NCBI GenBank assembly: GCA_947175045.1
Contig: CAMWLH010000138.1
Span: forward strand, 1-6,094
From: an uncultured Clostridia bacterium
GTDB lineage: Bacteria; Bacillota; Clostridia; Oscillospirales; Ruminococcaceae
Direction: 5' to 3'
DNA length: 6,094 bases
Position numbers and translations under genes: made by a program. Under the pieces are notes generated by a model. That model saw only the letters and a program-made list of their open reading frames with translations. It was not told the origin of the DNA and ran no database searches. Shown piece by piece: positions 1-6,030 of this stretch. How positions within the stretch are numbered: the stretch's first letter is position 1; every line of letters starts with the position of its first letter.

Positions 1-93
1 GTCCTGACCATCACTTTCAGCATTAACAGCAGTACAACCCGCAATTGTTAAGCACATAGCACCTAAAAGACCGAAAAAAACAAATTTACGCAT
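1..93 (-). CDS. Small lipoprotein, N-terminal 31 codons only (runs off the left edge)
   Basis: Read on the minus strand from ATG at 93-91, the first 31 codons give a classic lipoprotein signal peptide: a charged start (MRKF), a hydrophobic core (VFFGLLGAM), then the lipobox LTIAGC with the lipid-modified cysteine at residue 20. The mature part begins CTAVNAESDGQD. A GGAGG ribosome binding site at 101-105 sits 7 bases ahead of the ATG, supporting the start. By family knowledge such proteins are processed by Lgt and signal peptidase II and anchored on the outer face of the cytoplasmic membrane. The rest of the protein is outside the window, so its function cannot be told. It lies 14 bp downstream of a broken small gene with an almost identical start region, and both probably share the promoter at 330-358. 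Confidence 0.72.
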   Translation of the reverse strand, partial: MRKFVFFGLLGAMCLTIAGCTAVNAESDGQD

Positions 94-107
94 GATAAAA
101 CCTCCAA

Positions 108-259
108 TTAATATGTACGCGAATAAGTAATTGTATTATATACAACAGCAACTTTTTTAACTTTACCTGCCACATTAACCGTTACCGCAATGTCTTTAGA
201 CTCTATAATTATCGGAGAAGGAATGTCTCCATAATAATTGCCATCATTTTCTTAAGCAT
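108..259 (-). pseudogene. Broken small secreted-protein gene upstream of the lipoprotein
   Basis: An ATG at 259-257 has a perfect GGAGG site at 267-271 with 7-base spacing, yet the frame it opens (MLKKMMAIIMETFLLR) stops after 16 codons at 209-211. An overlapping frame stays open from just inside the start (251) to a TAA at 108-110. It encodes 47 residues that look like real protein: ENDGNYYGDIP, then an alternating hydrophilic/hydrophobic beta-like run DIAVTVNVAGKVKKVAVVY, ending in YSRTY. That frame has no start codon of its own. I read this as a gene that kept its start region and its C-terminal half but lost its signal-peptide region and frame through a deletion. A 16-residue peptide as the true product is possible but less likely. 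The TAA lies 14 bp before the next gene, as expected in an operon. Confidence 0.42.
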
Positions 260-329
260 TATAAAACCTCCTAAAAACTTTTGGATTAATGATATAGCAA
301 AGCCTCTGATCAGATGATTTGTTATATTT

Positions 330-358
330 ATTATATAATTTCTAAAATTTTTTTGCAA
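330..358 (-). promoter_or_regulatory. Sigma-A-like promoter for the left-edge lipoprotein locus
   Basis: On the minus strand a TTGCAA box (358-353) is followed by exactly 17 bases and a perfect TATAAT (335-330). The spacer is A/T-rich. Transcription would begin near 323 and leave a leader of roughly 50 bases before the GGAGG at 267-271. The box positions are seen directly; activity is inferred. Confidence 0.5.
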
Positions 359-382
359 TCGGAAATATCACCATTTTTTTGA

Positions 383-481
383 CCGGTTTTTGTTAATTAT
401 TACAAAGCGGTAATCTTGACTGTCGCGGTACAGGCGGATATATACGCCGCGCAAGAAATATGGGTGACTGAAAAGCTGTAA
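383..481 (+). other. Possible C-terminal remnant of a lost plus-strand gene
   Basis: After a TGA at 380-382 a plus-strand frame stays open for 32 codons to a TAA at 479-481, ending in the protein-like stretch AVQADIYAAQEIWVTEKL. There is no ATG and no ribosome binding site, so it is not an intact gene. Two things make chance less comfortable: base composition rises from very AT-rich to moderate GC at the same place, and the stop codon falls in the base of a strong terminator, as the end of a genuine gene often does. It could be the stump of a deleted convergent gene, or random open sequence. The segment is too short to identify. Confidence 0.17.
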
Positions 482-515
482 ATAAAATCGGCGGGTGCTC
501 CGCCGATTTTATTTA
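479..515. terminator. Bidirectional intrinsic terminator
   Basis: A perfect inverted repeat pairs 479-494 with 500-515 around the five-base loop GTGCT. The loop-proximal six pairs are almost all G-C (CGGCGG/CCGCCG) and the outer ten are A/T. Read on either strand, the GC stem is followed by a T-rich run (TTTTATTTA), the usual form of a two-way rho-independent terminator. It ends the nucleotidyltransferase transcript, whose stop lies 27 bp away, and insulates it from the left-edge locus. Confidence 0.85.
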
Positions 516-541
516 TTCTTCGGGCAGCTCCGTGCCGTAAG

Positions 542-1231
542 CTATCCGCGAAGATCAAATTTACCGCTTATCCTATCTATGCGAGTAAACGCGTCACTAC
601 ACCATGTAAACAGTATTGAGAACGCTTCGTCAAAATCAAAGCCGTCATTCAGTTCCGCAAGCTCCAGCACTCTGCGGTCGTTTTCCGATACCTGTTTTTT
701 AAGCTCTTTCCTTGTCGTGACAAAATTTCCGCTTTCAAGATAATGCAGATTTTGGATCAGGAAAAAGAGACTTTTACAAGTTACACGAAACTTTTCTATA
801 TTCTTCGCTCTGTCTGCGTGAATATATCGGTGACATATCTCATGATAAACGTTTCCCAAACTCAGTTTGACATAATTTATCTCGTCCGCTCTTTCCGCGG
901 GCGGTAAAAGCTCCTTCAACGTTCCGAAAAGGTCTTTGGTCGTATGAATAAGCTGACAGACCTCCAGGGGATTCCAACGCGCCATCTCCTCCTTGCCGCA
1001 TATAAAGCCGCATGATTTTTCAAAATGCCCGACCTTCTTCAGAATATCCCGATATCTGTCCATGTCGTTTACCAAGAAACTGTCGATCACGACCATTATG
1101 TCAATATCGCTGTTTTCGTTCGCTTCCCCGCGAAGATGGCTGCCCTGCAAGCCCATGTATGTTAATCTGCCGCCAAATTCAAATTTGCACTCCACGATCA
1201 GCTTTTGCAGATAATCATTCAGAACAAACAT
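542..1231 (-). CDS. Nucleotidyltransferase-fold protein, substrate unknown
   Basis: A 229-residue soluble protein with the signature of DNA polymerase beta-like nucleotidyltransferases: G30-S31 followed by S41-D-I-D44 and the hydrophobic strand IMVVID, in the motif QGSHLRGEANENSDID. The GS pair holds the nucleotide phosphates and D42/D44 bind the metal ions in this superfamily. A second well-marked block is CGFICGKEEMARWNPLE (residues 74-90). The remainder, about 115-229, is helical and contains HEICHRYIHADR (130-141), which resembles the helical C-terminal half seen in small aminoglycoside-type or MNT-like enzymes. Substrate and reaction cannot be deduced, so I make no resistance call. GAGGGGAG at 1236-1243 lies 4 bases before the ATG. 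No convincing promoter lies in the 84 bp upstream, so it may be read through from the membrane-protein gene. There is no visible antitoxin or toxin partner. A terminator follows at 479-515. Confidence 0.9.
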   Translation of the reverse strand: MFVLNDYLQKLIVECKFEFGGRLTYMGLQGSHLRGEANENSDIDIMVVIDSFLVNDMDRYRDILKKVGHFEKSCGFICGKEEMARWNPLEVCQLIHTTKDLFGTLKELLPPAERADEINYVKLSLGNVYHEICHRYIHADRAKNIEKFRVTCKSLFFLIQNLHYLESGNFVTTRKELKKQVSENDRRVLELAELNDGFDFDEAFSILFTWCSDAFTRIDRISGKFDLRG

Positions 1232-1315
1232 TTTTCTCCCCTCTCTTTCTGCTTATATACTCAAAACAAATCCCGATTTATCAGAGCCTCGTGTTCTCCA
1301 TACCGATCGGGCCTT

Positions 1316-1993
1316 TTATCCCTCCTTAGCCCAATAATACGCCCCGCCCGGCATTGCCTCGATACGCTCATAGGGGATATACAGAATATCCTCCATCACC
1401 TCGAAATAAACCATACCCGTTTTCCTGCTGATAAACGCAGTGCACTCCTCCAGGAAATCATCATCTACGGTGAATTTGTCCGCGGAAAGCTCCTTAAGAT
1501 CATCAGGGATATCCTCCACGTCCTGAAAGCAGGTGAGATAATTGTAGCACCAATCATGATTTTTGTAAATCAGATGAGCAAACCGAACGTCCGAATTTAC
1601 CAGGCAGTAATAGTACCCGCCCTTAAAAGTATAGCCGGGACCGTTAAATCTGCGGGAACGCACAAATATCACATCGGGGTGCTCATCGCTCGTGAAAACC
1701 GCGTCATTTCCCGCGAAATCCTCTGACACTATCTCGTTGTCCTCACGGGATATTTCGTAAAAGCCCTCAGGAATATCCTCCAGCCTATAGAATTCATGGT
1801 AATATTCTTGCAGGTATTCCTTTCCGTTTACTGTAATAGTGGCATAAGGGTGACCGCCGTTAAGAAGGCTAAAATTAGAATACTTGTATTTCAAGGCAAG
1901 TGGACTTATTACAAAATAAATAACAACAAAAATAACGACACAGCACAGTAAAATGATAATACAGACAATCGCTTTATTCGTCTTTGTTTTCAT
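1316..1993 (-). CDS. Single-pass membrane protein of unknown function
   Basis: I place the start at the ATG 1993-1991, giving 225 residues. GAGGA at 1999-2003 lies 5 bases ahead, and the next upstream possibility is a TTG at 2044 inside a hairpin. The protein opens with a short positive stretch (MKTKTNK), then one strong membrane segment at about residues 8-30 (IVCIIILLCCVVIFVVIYFVIS) with no cleavage site, so it is probably a membrane anchor with the remaining ~195 residues outside. That part is acidic and rich in aromatic residues. It includes YLQEYYHEFYRLEDIPEGFY (about 60-79), HPDVIFVRSRRFNGPGY and GGYYYCLVNSDVRFAHLIY, followed by an aspartate-rich block near DDLKELSADKFTVDDDFLEE. I recognise no domain or catalytic motif. 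It starts 83 bp after purL with a hairpin between, so co-transcription is uncertain; nothing links it to purine metabolism. Confidence 0.85.
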   Translation of the reverse strand: MKTKTNKAIVCIIILLCCVVIFVVIYFVISPLALKYKYSNFSLLNGGHPYATITVNGKEYLQEYYHEFYRLEDIPEGFYEISREDNEIVSEDFAGNDAVFTSDEHPDVIFVRSRRFNGPGYTFKGGYYYCLVNSDVRFAHLIYKNHDWCYNYLTCFQDVEDIPDDLKELSADKFTVDDDFLEECTAFISRKTGMVYFEVMEDILYIPYERIEAMPGGAYYWAKEG

Positions 1994-1998
1994 ATCTT

Positions 1999-2003
1999 TC
2001 CTC
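1999..2003 (-). promoter_or_regulatory. Ribosome binding site deciding the membrane-protein start
   Basis: GAGGA, in the context TTTGAGGAAAGAT-ATG, sits 5 bases before the ATG at 1993-1991. The longer reading from the TTG at 2044 has no comparable site and would add an arginine-rich 17-residue leader encoded by a hairpin, so the shorter form is preferred. Confidence 0.75.
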
Positions 2004-2011
2004 AAATCAAA

Positions 2012-2052
2012 GCGCCGCCCGCGGCATATTGAATCCCGCCGCAAAGCGGTGC
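2012..2052 (-). terminator. GC-rich hairpin after purL, possible weak terminator
   Basis: Outer arms GCGCCGC (2012-2018) and GCGGTGC (2046-2052) pair over seven positions with one G-U. Inside them GCGGC (2021-2025) pairs with GCCGC (2038-2042), leaving a 12-base loop. On the minus strand the stem begins 24 bp after the purL stop and is followed by TTTGATTTG, a broken T run. It may terminate part of purL transcription or protect the purL messenger 3' end. The poor T run means read-through into the membrane-protein gene is likely. Confidence 0.42.
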
Positions 2053-2076
2053 TCTTTAACTTTCAACTAAACAATA

Positions 2077-5000
2077 TTAACCAAAGTACTCAACTCCGCC
2101 CTTAAACAGCAACTGCTCCTTGTTGCCGTCGACGTTCTTTGCAACGCTGTCGGTAAGGCGCTCGGTGTGACCCATCTTTCCGAGCACACGCCCGTCGGGG
2201 GAGATTATTCCCTCTATCGCGTACATGGAACTGTTGGGATTGAACGCCGCGTCCATGGTGGGATTTCCCTTAAGGTCGACGTACTGCGTAGCGACCTGCC
2301 CGTTTTCGATAAGCTTTTTTATCACCTCGTCGGGAGCGACAAAGCGGCCCTCGCCGTGGGATATCGGGATAGCATGGATATCGTCGGGCTTGCAGTGCAT
2401 GAGCCACGGAGACTTGTCCGTGCATATCCTTGTGTAGACAAGCTGCGACTGGTGTCTGCCTATGGAATTATATGTAAGTGTAGGGCTTTCGGGTGTGAGA
2501 GGTATGATATGCCCGAACGGAACAAGTCCCAGCTTTATCAGCGCCTGGAATCCGTTGCAGATGCCTATCATCAGACCGTCGCGCTTGTACAGCATCTCCT
2601 CCACCGCCTCGGCGATTTTCGGGTTGCGGAAAAAGGCGTTGATGAATTTGGCAGAGCCCTCAGGCTCATCGCCGCCGCTGAATCCGCCGGGTATCGCTAT
2701 CATCTGCGAATTTGCTATGTGTTTCGCGAACTCCCGCACGCTTTCCTCCACGTCCGCCGCGGAGAGATTGCGTATAACGAATATCTCGCTGTCGCCGCCG
2801 TAGCGGTCAAACGCCTGCGCCATATCGTACTCGCAGTTTGTGCCGGGGAATACGGGAATAAGCACTCTCGGCTTTGCGATTTTGGGTGAGGTGCGCCCCT
2901 CAAGAAGTTCACAGCCGCCCGTATAGGTTATCTTTTCGGGAGCGGGCTGCGCGTCCGTTTTCTGCTTGAAGATGGGCTCGAGCACGCCGTCCCACTTGCT
3001 TTCAAGCTGCGCGATATCCAGCTTTACGCCGCCGCAGGTTATCTCGTATTCGGGAACGGTCTCGCCGATGATGCGGACTCCCTCCGCTTCCTCCTCCAGC
3101 TCCAGAACAAACGCGCCGTAAACGGGGTTGAAAAGATCCTCGTCGGTCAGATCATTCAGCTTAGCGCCGACACGGTTGCCGAGAGACATCTTAAAGATAC
3201 CCTCCGCAGCGCCGCCGTTCGCCACCGACCACACGGAAATAGCTTTTTTATCCTTAATTAGCTTTTCAACGGTTTTAAATACGCTCTTTACGCTGTCAAA
3301 ATCGGGCAGACCGTTTTCGTCGTATTTCGGCGCGATATAGCCTATCTTGCTGTAAGGGCACTTGAACTCCGCGGAGATGATATTGTCGGTCTTAGCCGTG
3401 CATATCGCAAAGGAAACCAGCGTAGGAGGAACGTCTATATCCTCAAAGGTGCCGCTCATGCTGTCCTTGCCGCCGATAGCTCCGCAGCCCATTTCAAGCT
3501 GAGCGCGGTATGCTCCCAGCAGCGCCGCAAAGGGCTTTCCCCAGCGCTCGGGCTTGCCCTGCGTTCTCTCAAAATATTCCTGGAAGGTAAGGCGGCACTT
3601 TTCGCTTTCACCGCCCGCCGCTACTACCTTGGCGATACTCTCGACCACCGCGCAGACCGCTCCGTGATAGGGCGACTGCTCCGAAACCGCGGGGTTGAAG
3701 CCCCACGCCATAACGGAAGCAGTGTTGGTGTTCCCGTCAAGCACGGGGATTTTCGCCGCCATAGCCTGCACGGGCGTCTGCTGTGTTCTTCCCGAGAAAG
3801 GCATAAGCACCGTTCCGCCGCCTATGGTGGAATCGAAACGCTGCACCAGACCTCTCTGCGAGCACACATTTAAATCGGTAACAAGGCTCTCCCAATCCGC
3901 GGCGGTGTTTTTTCTGCCCGTGGAGTAGCTCACCTTTACCTCGGGAACGGAAACATCGGTATGCTTCTCCGCGCCGTTGGAGTTAAGAAACTCGCGGCTG
4001 ATGTCCACAATAGTTTTGCCGTTCCAGTTCATCTTAAGCCTTGGCTCTTCCCTTACAACCGCAACGATAGTAGATTCAAGATTTTCCTTTGAAGCAAGCG
4101 CGCGGAATTTTTCCGCGTCCTCAGAAGCTACCACTACCGCCATTCTTTCCTGCGATTCGGAAATGGCAAGCTCCGTGCCGTCAAGACCGTCGTACTTCTT
4201 GGGAACGGCGTTGAGGTCAATCTCCAGACCGTCCGCAAGCTCGCCGATAGCAACCGAAACTCCGCCCGCGCCGAAATCGTTGCAGCGCTTGATAAGTCTG
4301 GTAGCCTCGGGGTCTCTGAACAATCTTTGCAGCTTTCTTTCCTCGGGGGCGTTGCCCTTCTGAACCTCCGCGCCGCAGCTGTCGAGGGACTTCACGCTGT
4401 GCGCCTTTGACGAGCCGGTAGCTCCGCCGCAGCCGTCGCGCCCCGTGCGCCCGCCGAGCAATATGATTATATCCCCCGCCGCGGGTCTTTCCCTGCGCAC
4501 GTTGCCTATGGGAGCAGCTCCCACTACCGCGCCTATCTCCATGCGCTTAGCCATATACCCGGGGTGGTATATCTCCGAAACGTGCCCCGTAGCAAGCCCT
4601 ATTTGGTTGCCGTAGGAGGAATACCCCGCCGCCGCGGTGGTGGTTATCTTTCTCGGGGGAAGCTTGCCCTTTATCGTCTTTTCAACAGGCAGAAGCGGGT
4701 CGGAAGCGCCCGTAACGCGCATCGCCTGATACACATAGCTGCGCCCCGAAAGCGGATCGCGTATAGCTCCTCCCAGGCAGGTAGCCGCGCCGCCGAACGG
4801 CTCAATCTCGGTAGGGTGGTTGTGAGTTTCGTTCTTGAACATCAGCAGCCATTCCTCGTCCTTACCGTCAACGTCTACCGTTATCTTTACGGAGCAGGCG
4901 TTTATCTCCTCGCTCTCGTCCAGATCGTTAAGCAGACCGTCCTTTTTCAGCTTCTTTGCCGCCAGCGTAGCTATATCCATAAGACATACGGGCTTGTTCC

Positions 5001-5781
5001 CGCGCCCGAGCTCGTCGCGGTGCGCGCGGTACTCCGCGTAGGTGTCCGCGATATAGGAGGGCTTTATGTCGCAGTTATCTATAATAGTACCGAAGGTGGT
5101 GTGGCGGCAGTGATCGCTCCAATATGTATCTATCATACGTATTTCCGTAATGGTGGGGTTGCGCTTCTCGCTTCGGAAATAATCGCGGCAGAATTTTATA
5201 TCGTCATTATCCATAGCGAGCCCGTATTTTACCACAAAATCCGCAAGCTCGCTCTCTGTCATGTCAATAAATCCGTCGAGGGTTTCAACGCTTGTGGGGA
5301 TATTATATTTTACCGCCAAGGTATCATACTCCTCGAAGCCGCACTCGCGTGACTCCACCGCGTTGATAAGATAATGCTTTATCCTTTCAAATTCATCGTC
5401 GGTGATACTGCCGCCGAGTATGTATATTTTCGCGTACTTCACAACGGGTCTGTCGCCCCTGCACAGCATCTGTATGCATTGCGCCGCGGAGTCCGCCCTC
5501 TGATCGAACTGTCCCGGGAGAAACTCCACCGCGAACATTCTCTCGCCCGCGCCGAGCTTAGGCAGCTCGTAGAACACCTCGTCCACAGGCGGCTCGGAAA
5601 ATACCGTCGGAACAGCCTGCTCAAAATTTTCCTTTGACAGACCCTCCGCGTCGTAACGGTTTATCACCCTTACGCTCTCCACCGATTTCATTCCCAGCGC
5701 CACGGTAAGGTCAGACAGCACCGCCGCGCCGTCCACCGCGAACTGCGGCTTTTTCTCCACATAAATACGATAAACTGACAT
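2077..5781 (-). CDS. purL: Phosphoribosylformylglycinamidine synthase, single-chain form
   Basis: FGAR amidotransferase of de novo purine synthesis. It converts formylglycinamide ribotide, glutamine and ATP to formylglycinamidine ribotide, glutamate, ADP and phosphate in the cytoplasm. The 1234-residue chain has all expected parts in order. A PurS-like region occupies about 1-150, and a linker carries TYWSDHCRHTTF (219-230). The first synthetase-like half has NETHNHPTEIEPFGG (about 317-331), the glycine-rich GGRTGRDGCGGATGSS (443-458) and NDFGAGGVSVAIGELADG (501-518). The second half has GAIGGKDSMSGTF (767-779) and SVANGGAAEGIFKMSLGN (852-869). A C-terminal class I glutaminase runs from about 972, with the nucleophile Cys1075 in GICNGFQAL and the His1205/Glu1207 pair in MGHTER. 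No key residue is missing. The length is a little below the ~1300 of proteobacterial PurL, as in clostridial-type versions. MSVYRIYVEKK at 5781 is the natural start; an ATG nine codons upstream overlaps the ribosome binding site. No other purine gene is beside it. Confidence 0.98.
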   Translation of the reverse strand: MSVYRIYVEKKPQFAVDGAAVLSDLTVALGMKSVESVRVINRYDAEGLSKENFEQAVPTVFSEPPVDEVFYELPKLGAGERMFAVEFLPGQFDQRADSAAQCIQMLCRGDRPVVKYAKIYILGGSITDDEFERIKHYLINAVESRECGFEEYDTLAVKYNIPTSVETLDGFIDMTESELADFVVKYGLAMDNDDIKFCRDYFRSEKRNPTITEIRMIDTYWSDHCRHTTFGTIIDNCDIKPSYIADTYAEYRAHRDELGRGNKPVCLMDIATLAAKKLKKDGLLNDLDESEEINACSVKITVDVDGKDEEWLLMFKNETHNHPTEIEPFGGAATCLGGAIRDPLSGRSYVYQAMRVTGASDPLLPVEKTIKGKLPPRKITTTAAAGYSSYGNQIGLATGHVSEIYHPGYMAKRMEIGAVVGAAPIGNVRRERPAAGDIIILLGGRTGRDGCGGATGSSKAHSVKSLDSCGAEVQKGNAPEERKLQRLFRDPEATRLIKRCNDFGAGGVSVAIGELADGLEIDLNAVPKKYDGLDGTELAISESQERMAVVVASEDAEKFRALASKENLESTIVAVVREEPRLKMNWNGKTIVDISREFLNSNGAEKHTDVSVPEVKVSYSTGRKNTAADWESLVTDLNVCSQRGLVQRFDSTIGGGTVLMPFSGRTQQTPVQAMAAKIPVLDGNTNTASVMAWGFNPAVSEQSPYHGAVCAVVESIAKVVAAGGESEKCRLTFQEYFERTQGKPERWGKPFAALLGAYRAQLEMGCGAIGGKDSMSGTFEDIDVPPTLVSFAICTAKTDNIISAEFKCPYSKIGYIAPKYDENGLPDFDSVKSVFKTVEKLIKDKKAISVWSVANGGAAEGIFKMSLGNRVGAKLNDLTDEDLFNPVYGAFVLELEEEAEGVRIIGETVPEYEITCGGVKLDIAQLESKWDGVLEPIFKQKTDAQPAPEKITYTGGCELLEGRTSPKIAKPRVLIPVFPGTNCEYDMAQAFDRYGGDSEIFVIRNLSAADVEESVREFAKHIANSQMIAIPGGFSGGDEPEGSAKFINAFFRNPKIAEAVEEMLYKRDGLMIGICNGFQALIKLGLVPFGHIIPLTPESPTLTYNSIGRHQSQLVYTRICTDKSPWLMHCKPDDIHAIPISHGEGRFVAPDEVIKKLIENGQVATQYVDLKGNPTMDAAFNPNSSMYAIEGIISPDGRVLGKMGHTERLTDSVAKNVDGNKEQLLFKGGVEYFG

Positions 5782-5791
5782 ATTGCTTGAT

Positions 5792-5796
5792 CCTCC
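5792..5796 (-). promoter_or_regulatory. Ribosome binding site deciding the purL start
   Basis: GGAGG lies 10 bases before the ATG at 5781-5779. Translation from the other in-frame ATG (5808-5806) would run through this site as codons for Gly-Gly and has no site of its own, so the shorter protein is chosen. Confidence 0.8.
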
Positions 5797-5813
5797 AAAA
5801 AAATGCATTTTAT

Positions 5814-5841
5814 TTATAATCAGGGTTGATCTGAGTTATAA
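5814..5841. promoter_or_regulatory. Imperfect palindrome over the purL -10, possible operator
   Basis: Arms TTATAAtCAG (5814-5823) and CTGagTTATAA (5831-5841) form an inverted repeat around GGTTGAT, and the TTATAAT word itself is repeated 22 bp apart. The right arm overlaps the proposed -10 box. A repressor site is one reading; an AT-rich coincidence is another. It does not match the enteric PurR box, and I cannot name a regulator. Confidence 0.22.
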
Positions 5842-5863
5842 TGCTTTTAAACAATGCTGACGA
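5835..5863 (-). promoter_or_regulatory. Probable purL promoter
   Basis: On the minus strand TCGTCA (5863-5858, 4 of 6 to consensus) is separated by 17 bases from TATAAC (5840-5835, 5 of 6). Transcription would start near 5828, leaving a leader of under 50 bases. That is too short for a purine riboswitch, so any purine control would have to act at the DNA. Confidence 0.45.
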
Positions 5864-5893
5864 GGGGGTGCCGGATTATGTTGACGAGAATTA

Positions 5894-5957
5894 AATGATT
5901 TAAAAGAATTTCAAAATTCCCGCAAGCACGCTCCGTTACATTCCGCTTCGCTGCACT
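5894..5957. repeat. Intergenic repeat, copy 1
   Basis: This 64-base stretch recurs at 6031-6094 with a single difference (A at 5902, T at 6039), an offset of 137 bp. It runs from AATGATTT through TTTCAAAATTCCCGCAAGCACG into a CRYTN pentamer tract. It lies about 30 bp upstream of the purL -35 box. Whether the true unit is 64 bp or longer cannot be told, because the window ends inside copy 2. Confidence 0.92.
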
Positions 5958-6021
5958 TCACTCCGCGCGATTGCGGGAAACGGTCAGAATTTTCTGCGAA
6001 AATTCCAACACTTTGAAATTC
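5906..6021. repeat. Foldable element with three nested or adjacent stems
   Basis: Three perfect inverted repeats are arranged as a three-way junction. The closing stem is GAATTTCAAA (5906-5915) with TTTGAAATTC (6012-6021). A long arm is TTCCCGCAA (5917-5925) with TTGCGGGAA (5971-5979). A short hairpin is GAATTTTC (5987-5994) with GAAAATTC (5998-6005) around the loop TGC. The first two stems are separated by one base. On the minus strand the closing stem is followed by TTTTAAATC, so the element could also end an upstream transcript. Pairing is seen in the sequence; the role is inference. Confidence 0.6.
5929..5963. repeat. Seven-fold degenerate pentamer tract, CRYTN
   Basis: Seven consecutive five-base words share the pattern C-[A/G]-[C/T]-T-N: CGCTC, CGTTA, CATTC, CGCTT, CGCTG, CACTT, CACTC. 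On the minus strand this reads NARYG. Variation falls at positions 2, 3 and 5, while C1 and T4 never change. The tract forms the apical part of the long arm of the foldable element and recurs from 6066 in copy 2. Confidence 0.75.
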
Positions 6022-6030
6022 CGATGCGTC

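Noticed and set aside
424..451. Short GC arms CGCGG/CCGCG and GGCG/CGCC near 424-451
   Set aside because: Stems of 4-5 bp with large A/T loops are expected by chance in such sequence.
542..1231. Aminoglycoside resistance or toxin-antitoxin (MNT/HEPN) assignment for the nucleotidyltransferase
   Set aside because: Only the general GS...DxD fold signature is visible; there is no partner gene and no substrate-defining motif.
1272..1311. Inverted repeat CCCGAT/ATCGGG between the membrane-protein and nucleotidyltransferase genes
   Set aside because: Only 6 bp of stem with a 28-base loop and no solid T run; too weak to call a terminator.
1994..2044. Longer membrane-protein start from a TTG at 2044
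   Set aside because: It lacks a ribosome binding site, would be encoded by a GC-rich hairpin, and would put an odd arginine-rich segment before a normal membrane-anchor start.
2167..5352. Several long plus-strand open frames inside purL (for example 2167-2889 and 4564-5352)
   Set aside because: They lie opposite a full-length conserved purL, encode low-complexity arginine/leucine-rich sequence, and have no family signature; they are by-products of purL codon usage.
5782..5808. Longer purL start at the ATG 5808-5806
   Set aside because: Its first codons include the ribosome binding site of the real start, and the PurL family begins with the MSVYRIYVEKK-type segment.
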